DNA of 64,000 nt from Thalassospira sp. ER-Se-21-Dark (lineage in GTDB: Bacteria; Pseudomonadota; Alphaproteobacteria; Rhodospirillales; Thalassospiraceae): contig NZ_VDEZ01000003.1 of the NCBI RefSeq assembly GCF_017922435.1, positions 1 through 64,000 of the forward strand. Direction: 5' to 3'. Below the pieces are notes generated by a model. That model worked only from the letters and a program-made list of their open reading frames with translations. It ran no database searches and had not been told where the DNA came from. This document shows, piece after piece, positions 7,523 through 18,679 of this stretch; position 1 is the stretch's first letter, and the number at the start of each line of letters is the position of its first letter. Made by a program: the position numbers and the translations under genes.

Positions 7523-9268
7523 ATGAGCCTTTTTGGTGCAATGATTTCCGGTGTTTCCGGCCTGAATGCCCAGTCTCAGAACCTGGGCGTCATCTCGGAC
7601 AACATCTCGAACCTAAACACGATCGGTTACAAGGGAACCATCGGTCGTTTCTCGACCCTTGTAACTGAATCTGCCACAGATACCCGCTACACGCCTGGTG
7701 GCGTTCGGTTCCATCCGACCGCATTGATCAGCAAGCAGGGTCTGTTGCAGGCAACCTCGTCAACCACGGCAGCAGCCATTTCTGGCGATGGTTTCTTCAT
7801 CGTTCGCGGTACCGCATCGCCTGGCACCAATGACGAGCTGTTCTTTACCCGTGCTGGCGACTTCAAGCCGGATGATGACGGCTATCTGCGCAACACCGCA
7901 GGCTACTATGTTCAGGGTTGGGCGACTGACCGCGAAGGTGGCCTTCTTGATGCGAACGGTAACGCCACGACTTCAAACAGTTCGGCTGTCACCGATCTTC
8001 AGGTCCTTGATATCAACTCGATCCTGACGGCAGCTGCTTCTACCACTACTATCGAATTTGGCGCCAACCTGAACTCGGACGAAACGGCTGTTACCGGTGG
8101 CACGGCAACCTCGACCACCACGGGTCTCGATTATGATACGACCGATCTGACGACACTTGCCGGCATCAACAACGGCGACCAGTTCAGCATCACTCACAAC
8201 GGCACAACGACGACAATCACCATCAATACGGGTGATACGCTCGAAGATCTGGCAACTGCCATCAGTGCGGTGACCGGTATCAATGCCAGCACCACCACAA
8301 CTGGCACGAACGACACATTGACACTCACAGCTGCTTTTGCCGATCAAGGAGTGACCTTCGCCAACGTCACCGGCACACCATTTAGTGCAACGGGCATTAC
8401 GGTTCCTGGTGTCCCAGGCACCCTCGCGCCGACCTATACTGCAGGTAACCTTGCAACCGGAACAGTTGCCGAAGACAACTCGATGCCTGTTACGATCTAC
8501 GACTCCCTTGGTTCGGCGCACACTGTGAACCTTCAGGTTGTCAAACTGGGTCAGAACCGTTGGGGCTTCGAGCTTATTGGCAACACCACGACCGGTGAAC
8601 TTGATACCACCGATCATCCGAACGGTTTGATCCAGGCAGGTACGGTCACATTCGACGGTTCTGGTAACCTTCAGAGCTTTACGGGTGTGCAGGCGACCAT
8701 CGGCGCCACAACCATCGGTGTAAACGGCAGCCTGGTCGACACTGATATCTCGGCTGAATGGACCAATGGTTCCGACACCAGCGAATTCACCCTTGATTTC
8801 GGTACCATCGGCCTTGGCAACGGCATTACCCAGTTCGCTGCCGGTTCTGATGCGAACGGTAACCTCGTCGAATACACAACTCACTTCATCAACCAGAACG
8901 GTGCGCAGGCCGGGACCATGGTGAACTATGCCTTCACCGAGGAAGGCTTCCTGCAGGTGGAATTCGCAAACGGTGTGAAACGCCCGGTCTACAAGCTGGC
9001 GATCGCAACGTTCGAAGCCCCTGATGAAATGGAAAACCACACTGGTAACGTTTATCGACAGACACGTGAGTCGGGTGATTACCTGCTGCGTGAACCGGGC
9101 CTGAACGGTGCCGGTAACGTTGTCGCATCTGCGCTTGAAGGATCGAACGTCGATCTTGGTGAGGAATTCACCAACATGATCGTTACCCAGCGCGCCTACT
9201 CTGCGAACACCAAGACGATCACCACAACCGATGAAATGCTCGACGAGCTGATCCGTATCAAACGGTAA
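7523..9268 (+). CDS. flgE: Flagellar hook protein FlgE
   Basis: The hook subunit, the curved universal joint. The protein has 581 residues, longer than the 400-residue enteric form. The N-terminal rod/hook motif SGLNAQSQNLGVISDNISN and the C-terminal helix with EFTNMIVTQRAYSANTK form the D0 core. The middle holds extra Thr/Gly-rich sequence, including a flagellin-IN-like stretch near 220-275 (GDTLEDLATAISAVTG) that resembles one in FliD. ATG follows ACAGGAGAAG. It is the last gene of the fliK-flgD-flgE unit and is followed by two hairpins. Confidence 0.95.
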   Translation: MSLFGAMISGVSGLNAQSQNLGVISDNISNLNTIGYKGTIGRFSTLVTESATDTRYTPGGVRFHPTALISKQGLLQATSSTTAAAISGDGFFIVRGTASPGTNDELFFTRAGDFKPDDDGYLRNTAGYYVQGWATDREGGLLDANGNATTSNSSAVTDLQVLDINSILTAAASTTTIEFGANLNSDETAVTGGTATSTTTGLDYDTTDLTTLAGINNGDQFSITHNGTTTTITINTGDTLEDLATAISAVTGINASTTTTGTNDTLTLTAAFADQGVTFANVTGTPFSATGITVPGVPGTLAPTYTAGNLATGTVAEDNSMPVTIYDSLGSAHTVNLQVVKLGQNRWGFELIGNTTTGELDTTDHPNGLIQAGTVTFDGSGNLQSFTGVQATIGATTIGVNGSLVDTDISAEWTNGSDTSEFTLDFGTIGLGNGITQFAAGSDANGNLVEYTTHFINQNGAQAGTMVNYAFTEEGFLQVEFANGVKRPVYKLAIATFEAPDEMENHTGNVYRQTRESGDYLLREPGLNGAGNVVASALEGSNVDLGEEFTNMIVTQRAYSANTKTITTTDEMLDELIRIKR

Positions 9269-9276
9269 TTGACATC

Positions 9277-9306
9277 TGTTTCAGGGCGTTAGCCCGCCCT
9301 GAAACA
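9277..9306 (+). terminator. Strong hairpin directly after flgE
   Basis: A perfect 12-bp stem TGTTTCAGGGCG (9277-9288) with CGCCCTGAAACA (9295-9306). No T-run follows, so it may act mainly to protect the hook mRNA 3' end or to help the second hairpin. Confidence 0.6.
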
Positions 9307-9326
9307 TATTGCACCAATAGAGACTC

Positions 9327-9354
9327 GCCCGGCACAATTGCCGGGCTTCTTTTT
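9327..9354 (+). terminator. Rho-independent terminator of the hook operon
   Basis: An 8-bp stem GCCCGGCA / TGCCGGGC with loop CAAT, followed by TTCTTTTT. It ends transcription between flgE and the fliF unit. Confidence 0.9.
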
Positions 9355-9574
9355 GCCCGATTGACTCACTACATTAAGGGCAGAACAATTCGGTCATCAG
9401 ATATCCAAGCGATTCAAATCACTGATAAATTTGAATCCGATGACTGGGCAAAAATTGCCGGTTGTTAACCTGTTCTTCAGCATGGAGAACTATTCGTTGT
9501 TAATGCTGGTCGTATTCCGCACGGATCGATCCGCATGGGGACAGTGGTAAATTTTCGTTTCGGAGCAGTCGAAC
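9355..9574 (+). promoter_or_regulatory. fliF upstream region with GANTC-bearing inverted repeat
   Basis: No gene is seen between flgE and fliF. A perfect 9-bp inverted repeat, GATTCAAAT (9411-9419) with ATTTGAATC (9429-9437), has a GANTC methylation-type site in each arm. Further GANTC sites lie at 9363-9367 and, inside the terminator region, 9322-9326. A CtrA-like half-site TTAACC at 9465-9470 is followed at the right distance by TTCA (3 of 4 bases of the second half-site). No acceptable sigma-54 promoter was found. This suggests an early-class, CtrA/methylation-linked promoter, which is inference. Confidence 0.5.
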
Positions 9575-11224
9575 GTGGGCGGCTTGTTACAAACACTCAA
9601 GGGTCTGGGACCAACGCGGCTGATGGCTATCAGTGGCGTGGGCGTGCTGTTGCTTGTCTTCTTTGCATTCCTGATCATGCGTGTTTCAGCCCCGAATATG
9701 GAACTGCTCTATCGCGATCTGGATCCGGCTGACGCCAGCCAGATCGTCAATCGCCTCGAAGACCAGCAGGTTCAGTACCAGTTGCTGAACAACGGTACCG
9801 AAATTCTTGTCCCGGCCGATCAGGTCAACCGCATGCGTCTGACCATGGCCGAAAGCGGCCTGCCGACCGGCGGCTCTGTCGGGTATGAAGTATTTGACAA
9901 TTCCGACGGCTTTGGCGCCACCAGTTTCGAACAGAACATCAACCATGTTCGCGCCCTTGAAGGCGAGCTGGCCCGCACGATCGCATCCATTCAGGCGATC
10001 CAGCAGGCACGCGTTCATCTGGTTCTGCCAAAACGTCAGATGTTCTCACGTGAAACCCAGGAAGCCAGTGCCTCTATCGCGGTCAAGATGGCCGGTGGCG
10101 AACTGAAACCTGAACAGGTTGTCGCAATCCAGCATCTTGTGGCTGCTGCGGTGCCCCAGCTTGATCCGGGCAAGGTATCGATCATTGATGAACGCGGCCG
10201 GTTGCTTGCGCGCGGTGATGGCGAACAACAGTCTTCGACATTCCTGACCCAGACCGCCGATGAAATGCGCATTCGCACCGAAAGCCGCCTGCGCAATACC
10301 ATCGAAGATCTTCTGTCGCGTTCCCTTGGTTATGGCGAAGTCCGTGCCGAAGTTTCGGTCGAAATGGACTTCAACAAGATTACGACCGCCAACGAGCGGT
10401 TTAATCCGGATGAGCGCGTCATTCGTTCAAGCCAGACGATTGAAGAAAACGCGACCAATTCCGAGACAGAGGGCACCGATCCGGTAACGCTTCAGAACAA
10501 TCTGCCGGATGCCAATTTTGATGCCGCAAACGGTGCAGGAACCCAAAGTCAGGAAAGCCGCACCGAAGAAACGGTCAATTACGAGATTTCCAAAACAACC
10601 ACCACACAGATCAAGGAAATCGGCGAGATTTCGCGTGTGACAGTGGCCGTCCTTGTTGATGGCACCTACACCACGGATGAAAATGGCGAGCGCCTGTATC
10701 AGGAACGCTCCCCGGAAGACCTTGAAAAGATCGCAGCACTCGTGCGAAGTGCCATCGGCTATGACCCGCAACGCAGCGATCAGGTCGAAGTCATCAACAT
10801 GCAGTTTGCTGATACTGCCGACCTGTTCCCGGATGAAGAGATCGAGACGTTCCTTGGCCTCGACAAGGCTGAGATCTTCCGCATCGCCGAGATGCTGGTG
10901 CTGGCGATTGTTGCCATCCTCGTCATCCTGCTGGTGGTACGCCCGCTTCTGACCCGTGCGTTCGAAACTCTGCCGAGTGCGGCGGATATGGCACAGCGTC
11001 AGCTTCTTGCCGATGACATGACCGCCGACGGCACGCCGGCCCTTGAAGGTCCGGCACCTGTTCCGATGGCACCTGGCATGGATGACGGCGAAGAACTGAT
11101 CAACCTGTCGCAGGTTGAAGGTCGCGTGAAAGCATCCTCGGTCAAGAAGATTGGCGAGATCGTGGAGAAACACCCGGAAGAAGCTCTCTCGATCATTCGC
11201 AACTGGCTGTATCAGGAGAGCTAA
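9575..11224 (+). CDS. fliF: Flagellar MS-ring protein FliF
   Basis: FliF forms the MS ring in the inner membrane, the base of the rotor and export gate. The protein has 549 residues. The first membrane segment is at about 15-36 and the second at about 437-460. Between them lies the large periplasmic ring-building region with the conserved AMILKL-like and VHLVLPKR segments. The C-terminal cytoplasmic tail ends in KIGEIVEKHPEEALSIIRNW, the region that normally binds FliG. The start is GTG after GGAG. The usual next gene fliG is missing: fliH follows after 79 nt containing a hairpin. Confidence 0.95.
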   Translation: MGGLLQTLKGLGPTRLMAISGVGVLLLVFFAFLIMRVSAPNMELLYRDLDPADASQIVNRLEDQQVQYQLLNNGTEILVPADQVNRMRLTMAESGLPTGGSVGYEVFDNSDGFGATSFEQNINHVRALEGELARTIASIQAIQQARVHLVLPKRQMFSRETQEASASIAVKMAGGELKPEQVVAIQHLVAAAVPQLDPGKVSIIDERGRLLARGDGEQQSSTFLTQTADEMRIRTESRLRNTIEDLLSRSLGYGEVRAEVSVEMDFNKITTANERFNPDERVIRSSQTIEENATNSETEGTDPVTLQNNLPDANFDAANGAGTQSQESRTEETVNYEISKTTTTQIKEIGEISRVTVAVLVDGTYTTDENGERLYQERSPEDLEKIAALVRSAIGYDPQRSDQVEVINMQFADTADLFPDEEIETFLGLDKAEIFRIAEMLVLAIVAILVILLVVRPLLTRAFETLPSAADMAQRQLLADDMTADGTPALEGPAPVPMAPGMDDGEELINLSQVEGRVKASSVKKIGEIVEKHPEEALSIIRNWLYQES

Positions 11225-11249
11225 TTCTCCTGACAGTTATCGGCTCACT

Positions 11250-11276
11250 GGCAGCCGCAGGGCTGCCTTCCTTTTG
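11250..11276 (+). terminator. Hairpin between fliF and fliH
   Basis: A perfect 7-bp stem GGCAGCC (11250-11256) with GGCTGCC (11261-11267) is followed by TTCCTTTTG. It looks like a weak terminator or attenuator in the exact place where fliG would normally be, and could reduce transcription of the downstream genes. Confidence 0.5.
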
Positions 11277-11303
11277 TTGCTCAAGGCGTTTTAGCAGTTC
11301 GAT

Positions 11304-12560
11304 ATGACGGCCATTGAAAAGTTCACATTCTCACTCAGCTTCGACGATGCCGACAACGTAATCCGTTCGGCAGGCAAAGAGGATGAGCATTACGAACTGG
11401 GCACGAAAAAGAAGAAAAAGAAAGAAGAAGAAGCCCCGCCGCCCCCGCCGCCTGTCTATACAGAGGACCAGGGCGCACAGATGGTCGCCGATGCCGAAAA
11501 GCGCGGCCACGAACAGGGTTTTGCCGAAGGTCACAAACAGGGCTTTGATGAAGCCCATCAGCAAATCATGGCGTCGCTTGAAAAGGCGGTTGGCGATGTG
11601 GAATCCGAAATCGCCGAAAAGCTCGCCCAGATTGACGAGCAGCAAAAGCGCGCCAATGCCAAAATCAACGAAGACGCCATTCACGTTGCCCTTGGTGTCA
11701 TTCGCAAGCTGGCACCGGCCTGGTCAAAACAGTACCAGATGACCGAAATCGAAGACATCGTGCGCCAATGTCTTGCCAACCTGTTTGAAGCGCCGAAAGT
11801 CATGATCAAGGTCAATCCCGACCTTGAAACAGAAGTCGGTGCCGCAGCCCAGCGCATTGCAGACTCCCGTGGCTTTTCCGGCAAGGTTGTTGTGGTTGGC
11901 GAACCGGACGTCGCAAGGGGTGATTGTCAGGTATCCTGGGGCGATGGCACCGCGGTTCGCGACAGTGCGCGGATATGGTCGGAAATCAACGCCATCATCG
12001 ACAATGCACTGACCCTGCATGCCAACGACCATGATCTGCCCGAAAGCGATATGGGCGATCCCGAAATTCAGGAAAGCCGCCTCGCCCCCGAGGCGAAGGC
12101 ACCGGCACAGCCTTCTGCACCGGTTCAGCCAAGCGGACCGGCGCCGGATCAGGCAGAACCAGCAAATCAGATCACACCCGAGATGCCATCCGCCGAAGAA
12201 CCCGCTGAGCCCGGCTCTGATACGCAAGAAGGCGATGGCACCGCGGCGCGGAATATGCAAACATTGCAAGAAGATACGAAGGCTGAATCGGCAACCACCG
12301 ATGGCGCGATGCACGGACCTGAAACGGACACGACACCGCCGCCACAGCCGACACCAGAAGCAAACATTACAGATCAGGCGGGAAACAAGCCTGAACCACA
12401 AAAAGACCAGACAACGGCGACAGCGCAAGGCCCTGCACAGCCAAGCAATTCCGGCCCGGAAACCGAACAGACGGCTGCGCAGGAAGACCCGACGACCACA
12501 GCCGATGAAACGGCTGCTGTGAAGCAACCGACCAAAGACGCAGGAGACGAAAATGGCTGA
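11304..12560 (+). CDS. fliH: Flagellar export apparatus protein FliH
   Basis: FliH is the peripheral stator of the FliI export ATPase and anchors it to the C-ring via FliN. The protein has 418 residues, against about 220-240 usual. A basic patch (about 33-42, mostly Lys/Glu) and six prolines precede the typical FliH coiled coil with repeated GHEQGFAEGHKQGFDEAHQ spacing (about 65-90). The conserved C-terminal domain extends to about 240 (VVGEPDVARGDCQVSWGDG). Residues after about 245 form a long Pro/Ala/Thr/Glu/Gln-rich tail with no recognisable domain. fliN overlaps its last 8 nt. Confidence 0.85.
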   Translation: MTAIEKFTFSLSFDDADNVIRSAGKEDEHYELGTKKKKKKEEEAPPPPPPVYTEDQGAQMVADAEKRGHEQGFAEGHKQGFDEAHQQIMASLEKAVGDVESEIAEKLAQIDEQQKRANAKINEDAIHVALGVIRKLAPAWSKQYQMTEIEDIVRQCLANLFEAPKVMIKVNPDLETEVGAAAQRIADSRGFSGKVVVVGEPDVARGDCQVSWGDGTAVRDSARIWSEINAIIDNALTLHANDHDLPESDMGDPEIQESRLAPEAKAPAQPSAPVQPSGPAPDQAEPANQITPEMPSAEEPAEPGSDTQEGDGTAARNMQTLQEDTKAESATTDGAMHGPETDTTPPPQPTPEANITDQAGNKPEPQKDQTTATAQGPAQPSNSGPETEQTAAQEDPTTTADETAAVKQPTKDAGDENG

Positions 12561-12915
12561 TGATGACGATCTAGAACTCTCGGAGCTCGACGACGATAAC
12601 ATCGAACTCGAGGGCGAAGGGACCGAACTTCTTGCTGCGGCCGAAGCTGGCAGCGAGCAGATGAAGACTTCCAAGGATCTCGAAGCCGTGTACGATATTC
12701 CCGTTCAGGTTTCGGCAGTTCTTGGCAAAGCAACCATGCAAGTCAGTCAATTGCTGAAACTTGGTCGTGGTGCCGTGGTAGAGCTTGACCGTAAAGTTGG
12801 TGAAGCTATTGATATCTATGTGAACAACCGTCTCGTCGCACGCGGCGAGGTGGTGGTCGTGGAAGACCGGCTTGGTGTGACCATGACGGAAATCATCAAA
12901 TCCGAGAAAAGCTAA
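12553..12915 (+). CDS. fliN: Flagellar motor switch protein FliN
   Basis: C-ring subunit involved in torque switching and docking of FliH/FliI. The protein has 120 residues: an acidic N-terminal stretch (first 30 residues mostly Asp/Glu), then a SpoA-type domain (about 40-118) with IPVQVSAVLGKATMQVSQLL and LDRKVGEAIDIYVN. ATG follows AGGAGACG inside the end of fliH, so the two are translationally coupled. The partner switch genes fliM and fliG are not in the window. Confidence 0.95.
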   Translation: MADDDDLELSELDDDNIELEGEGTELLAAAEAGSEQMKTSKDLEAVYDIPVQVSAVLGKATMQVSQLLKLGRGAVVELDRKVGEAIDIYVNNRLVARGEVVVVEDRLGVTMTEIIKSEKS

Positions 12916-12936
12916 CGTAAGAGAGGATATCCGACT

Positions 12937-13731
12937 ATGGCCGAAGGGGGGACTAAAACGTCGTTTGACATTGCGACAGTCGGGGGACTGGCCATTGGCT
13001 TTGCGTTGGTGATTGCTGCAATCATCTTTGGTGGATCGCCTGGTGCGTTTATCGATATCCCCTCTGTCCTGATTGTTATCGGCGGTACAGCAGCCATCAC
13101 GGCTGTCAGCTTTGCGCTGGGCGAGTTTCTCGGCTCTGGCAAAGTGCTGATGCGCACGATTTTCCACAAATCGCGCAATCCGGCAGATGCGGCACTTCAA
13201 ATTCTTCAGCTTGCTGAAATCGCCCGCAAAGGCGGTGTTCTGTCCCTTCAGGGGCATCTTGATAGCCTGCAAAGCGAAGAATACCTTTGGAAAGGCTTGT
13301 CGCTTGTCGTTGACGGCACCCCGCCCGAAGAAGTCGAAGCCATCATGCGCAAGGACATGAACGCCACCATCGGCCGCCACCAGAAAGGTGCCAACATCAT
13401 GAAAAAAGCCGGTGACGTTGCACCTGCGATGGGCCTGATCGGGACGCTGATCGGCCTGGTGCAGATGCTTGGTAACCTTGATGATCCGTCTTCGATTGGT
13501 CCGTCGATGGCTGTTGCACTTTTGACGACCTTCTATGGCGCGGTTCTGGCCAACATGGTGTTCATGCCGCTTGCCGGGAAGCTTGAACGCAACTCCAGCG
13601 ACGAGGAACTTTTGAATTCGGTCTACATGGTTGGTGCTGTTTCCATCGGTCGACAGGAAAACCCCCGTCGTCTGGAAATGCTGATCAACTCGATCCTGCC
13701 GCCGTCAAAACGCGTCAGCTACTTCGATTGA
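12937..13731 (+). CDS. motA: MotA/PomA-type flagellar stator protein
   Basis: An inner-membrane stator subunit that couples ion flow to rotation. The 264 residues form four membrane segments (about 12-33, 38-58, 153-173 and 182-208). The large cytoplasmic loop carries EIARKGGVLSLQGHLDS, and the second half has PAMGLIGTLIGLVQML, the MotA/PomA signature with its conserved proline. The size and the loop look closer to PomA/MotP than to enteric MotA, so the coupling ion (H+ or Na+) cannot be told. No motB partner is adjacent. It lies between fliN and flbD with a good GAGAGG ribosome site. Confidence 0.85.
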   Translation: MAEGGTKTSFDIATVGGLAIGFALVIAAIIFGGSPGAFIDIPSVLIVIGGTAAITAVSFALGEFLGSGKVLMRTIFHKSRNPADAALQILQLAEIARKGGVLSLQGHLDSLQSEEYLWKGLSLVVDGTPPEEVEAIMRKDMNATIGRHQKGANIMKKAGDVAPAMGLIGTLIGLVQMLGNLDDPSSIGPSMAVALLTTFYGAVLANMVFMPLAGKLERNSSDEELLNSVYMVGAVSIGRQENPRRLEMLINSILPPSKRVSYFD

Positions 13732-13817
13732 TCGTGAATGTGAATATGGTGGTTCTGGCGCATCAACGCTCTTGTGATGCGCCGGGTCCCCGAAACTGAT
13801 CGGAAAGAGATGATACG

Positions 13818-15389
13818 ATGCAGGTACTGATCGTTGGTGGACTGGGCGGACAGATAGGCGCAGCCAGCAAGATCGCAATGGCGCGCGGCGCTTCGGTCCA
13901 GTTGGCCGAAAGTGTCACGACTGCGCTTAACATCCTGCGGGCGGGCAACCGGATTGATCTGGTTATGGCGGATATCACCCTTGATGTCGCCGCCCTGATT
14001 GAAGGCATGGTTGCCGAGCGCATCACAACCCCGGTGGTCGCGTGTGGCATCGGCAATGACGTCAATGGTGCGGTCAATGCGATCAAGGCAGGTGCCCAGG
14101 AATTCATCCCCCTGCCCCCAGAAGCCGATCTGATTGCCGCGATTTTCGAAGCCGTCACCGAAGAAAGTCACGCCCTGATCCATCGCGATGCGCGCATGGC
14201 CGAGACGCTCCGCCTGGCAAGTCAGGTGGCCAACAGTTCGGCATCCATCCTGATCACGGGCGAAAGCGGCACCGGTAAGGAAATCATTTCGCGCTATGTG
14301 CACCGCAAGTCCAATCGTTCGGACAAGCCGTTCGTTGCGGTTAACTGTGCGGCCATCCCTGATAACCTTCTTGAATCCGAACTGTTTGGCCATGAAAAGG
14401 GCGCCTTTACCGGCGCTCAGGCACGACGTATCGGCAAGTTCGAAGAAGCCAATGGCGGTACCCTTTTGCTTGATGAAATCAGCGAAATGGATGTGCGCCT
14501 TCAGGCCAAGCTTCTGCGTGCCATTCAGGAAAAGGAAATTGACCGGCTTGGCGGCAAAAGCCCGGTCAAGGTCGATGTCCGAATTCTTGCGACCTCGAAC
14601 CGCAATCTTGAGGCCGAAGTCAATGCCGGCAACTTCCGCGAGGATTTGTATTTCCGCCTGAACGTGGTCAATCTCGACATCCCGTCACTGCGCGAACGTC
14701 CCGATGACATCCCGGTTTTGGCCGAGTTCTTTGTCAAAAAATACTCTGATGCCAATGACGTTCCGGTCCGCCCGATCAGCCCGCTTGCCATCCAGCGCCT
14801 GCTGTCTCACCACTGGCGGGGCAATGTCCGCGAACTTGAAAATACCATGCACCGTGCGGTTCTGATCGCCGGTCCCGATGAAATCGGGCCAGAAGCCATC
14901 ATGCTGTCGGGCGAAAGCAACGCACCTGCCCCGGCAGCCGCAGCGCCGGTGTCGCAGGCCCCGGCACCATCTGCGTCTGCACCGGCCCCGTCTACGACGG
15001 CACGCGCCAGTTCGGCCTATGCCAGTGCCAATGCCGCCTATGGCGCGGCATCATCGGCCTATCAGCCCAGCGCACCTGCACCTGCCGCCCCTTCGCCGTC
15101 CGCACCGGCGAATGAGGCCCCTTCTCGGGATAATGACGCAGACAGCGGCGATGATGGTGCATCCGATGAAAGCACGGCTGGAAACGGTTCTGTGACCTCG
15201 GCACTTGTCGGGCGTACTGTTGCTGATGTCGAACGTGATCTGATTATTGATACGCTCAAGCATTGCTTTGGCAACCGCACCCATGCGGCCAACATTCTTG
15301 GCATTTCCATCCGGACCCTGCGCAACAAGCTGCGCCAGTATACCGACGAAGGACTTGCTGTACCGGCCCCGGGCGACGGTCACGACTGA
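13818..15389 (+). CDS. flbD: Sigma-54-dependent flagellar regulator FlbD
   Basis: A bacterial enhancer-binding protein that activates sigma-54 promoters of late flagellar genes. The 523 residues hold a receiver-like domain (1-115), an AAA+ domain (about 125-360: Walker A GESGTGKE 148-155, sigma-54 contact GAFTGA 195-200, Walker B LLLDE 216-220), an Ala/Pro/Ser linker (about 365-455), and a Fis-type helix-turn-helix ending in [11 protein letters not shown]. The receiver keeps Asp52 but has Gly-Gly where the acidic pair should be and lacks the conserved Lys, as is typical of FlbD. It fits the three sigma-54 promoters seen at 310, 2351 and 4973. Confidence 0.93.
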   Translation: MQVLIVGGLGGQIGAASKIAMARGASVQLAESVTTALNILRAGNRIDLVMADITLDVAALIEGMVAERITTPVVACGIGNDVNGAVNAIKAGAQEFIPLPPEADLIAAIFEAVTEESHALIHRDARMAETLRLASQVANSSASILITGESGTGKEIISRYVHRKSNRSDKPFVAVNCAAIPDNLLESELFGHEKGAFTGAQARRIGKFEEANGGTLLLDEISEMDVRLQAKLLRAIQEKEIDRLGGKSPVKVDVRILATSNRNLEAEVNAGNFREDLYFRLNVVNLDIPSLRERPDDIPVLAEFFVKKYSDANDVPVRPISPLAIQRLLSHHWRGNVRELENTMHRAVLIAGPDEIGPEAIMLSGESNAPAPAAAAPVSQAPAPSASAPAPSTTARASSAYASANAAYGAASSAYQPSAPAPAAPSPSAPANEAPSRDNDADSGDDGASDESTAGNGSVTSALVGRTVADVERDLIIDTLKHCFGNRTHAANILGISIRTLRNKLRQYTDEGLAVPAPGDGHD

Positions 15390-15478
15390 ACATGAAATTT
15401 CGGCGCGCTGTCCCCATCTTCAAGGCAGGTAAAGGCGCAACGAACATCGAGCAAGCAACAGGATAACAAGCAAAGACA

Positions 15479-17640
<2,162 letters not shown>

Positions 17641-17641
<1 letters not shown>

Positions 17642-17709
17642 TGCGCATGATCAACCAAACCGCCCTGCTTGCGGAAATGACAAACCGGGGGGAACTGAAT
17701 GCGTCTTAA
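17641..17709 (+). CDS. Possible 22-residue peptide bridging flhA and flhF
   Basis: A short frame begins with ATG overlapping the flhA stop (TGATG) and ends 11 nt inside flhF. The peptide starts MRMINQTALLAEM. Such an arrangement could pass ribosomes from flhA to flhF. There is no independent evidence that it makes a functional peptide. Confidence 0.25.
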
Positions 17710-18679
17710 GACCTTCACTGCCCCCACCATGACCGAGGCGATGGGGCTCGTTAAAGAGCACATGGGCACAGATGCCATCATCGTCTCCACCCAGGATATC
17801 CCCGGCAGTGGTGTGCGCCTGACCGCCGCCCTTGATCGTGATCCCGACTATGGCGATGACGACGGCCCGGCCCCCGCCCTTCAGGAACAACTTGATGCGG
17901 TCGAGGCCGCCCTGACGCGGCATAATTTGCCGGAACGGCTGCGCATTCGCCTGTGCGATTTGATGGGGCGCGAAACGGCTGCTGCATCCGAGCAACAATT
18001 GCTGGCTGGTGCGCTTGATGAAATCTTTGATTTCTCACCCCTGCCGGAAAAGAACACGCCGCGCGCGCTGGCCTTCGTTGGCCCGCCCGGATCGGGCAAA
18101 ACACTGGCGGTTGCCAAAACCGCGGCACGTGCGGTGATGAAAAAACGCAAAGTTGCTGTTCTTTCAACCGATTACAAACGTGCCGGTGGCATGGCCCAGC
18201 TTGAGGCCTTTACGCGAATTCTCAAGATTGATCTGCTTGCGGCGAAATCACCGGAGGATCTCAAGGCCCGCTTTGGCGAAATCCGCGAAGCCGATGTCAT
18301 CCTGATCGATACGGCAAGCTGCAACCCGTATCTTGAAACCGAAATTGGCACGCTTCGTGAATTCATGAAAGCAGTGCCGAGCGAACCGGTGCTGGTGAAC
18401 CCTGCGGGGATTGATGCCTACGAGGCGGCTGACATTGCCAATGCCTTCGCCGATGGTGGCGCAACACGTGTCGTGATCTCGCGACTTGATGTTGCCGCCC
18501 GACTTGGCGGTGCGCTATATGGAGCCGATTCAGGAAATCTTTCCCTTTGTAATGTCAGTATGACAGCCCAGGTTGCGGACGGCCTCACCGCCCTTAGTCC
18601 TCTTGCCTTGGCAAAACTTCTGATACCGTCCCATCGCGCTGATACCGCGAAACCGAGCTTCTCCGAGGTCGTGAAATGA
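17699..18679 (+). CDS. flhF: FlhF, SRP-type GTPase for flagellar placement
   Basis: FlhF is a GTPase of the SRP/FtsY class that sets the position of polar flagella. The protein has 326 residues, shorter than the usual 360-480. The N-terminal motif MRLKTFTAPTMTEAM is typical, and the G1 loop GPPGSGKT is at 128-135. The later G motifs are altered: IDTASC replaces the usual DTAG, STDYKRAGGMAQL stands for the G2 region, and SRLD for TKLD. GTP hydrolysis may therefore be weak or absent. ATG follows GGGGGGAAC. flhG overlaps its stop codon, a conserved pairing. Confidence 0.88.
   Translation: MRLKTFTAPTMTEAMGLVKEHMGTDAIIVSTQDIPGSGVRLTAALDRDPDYGDDDGPAPALQEQLDAVEAALTRHNLPERLRIRLCDLMGRETAAASEQQLLAGALDEIFDFSPLPEKNTPRALAFVGPPGSGKTLAVAKTAARAVMKKRKVAVLSTDYKRAGGMAQLEAFTRILKIDLLAAKSPEDLKARFGEIREADVILIDTASCNPYLETEIGTLREFMKAVPSEPVLVNPAGIDAYEAADIANAFADGGATRVVISRLDVAARLGGALYGADSGNLSLCNVSMTAQVADGLTALSPLALAKLLIPSHRADTAKPSFSEVVK

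Noticed and set aside
7973..9040. A 355-codon open frame on the - strand opposite flgE
   Set aside because: It is antisense to a well-conserved hook protein, Cys/Gly/Arg-rich, and has no ribosome site.
9445..9459. Possible sigma-54 promoter upstream of fliF
   Set aside because: TGGGCAAAAATTGCC has the GG-GC distance one base too short; sigma-54 spacing is strict.
9490..9574. Alternative upstream start for fliF
   Set aside because: No ATG in frame with a ribosome site; GTG 9575 with GGAG upstream gives the standard FliF N-terminus.
11108..11224. A FliG fragment fused to the end of FliF
   Set aside because: The segment KIGEIVEKHPEEAL is the normal alphaproteobacterial FliF C-terminus; FliG's own domains are not present.
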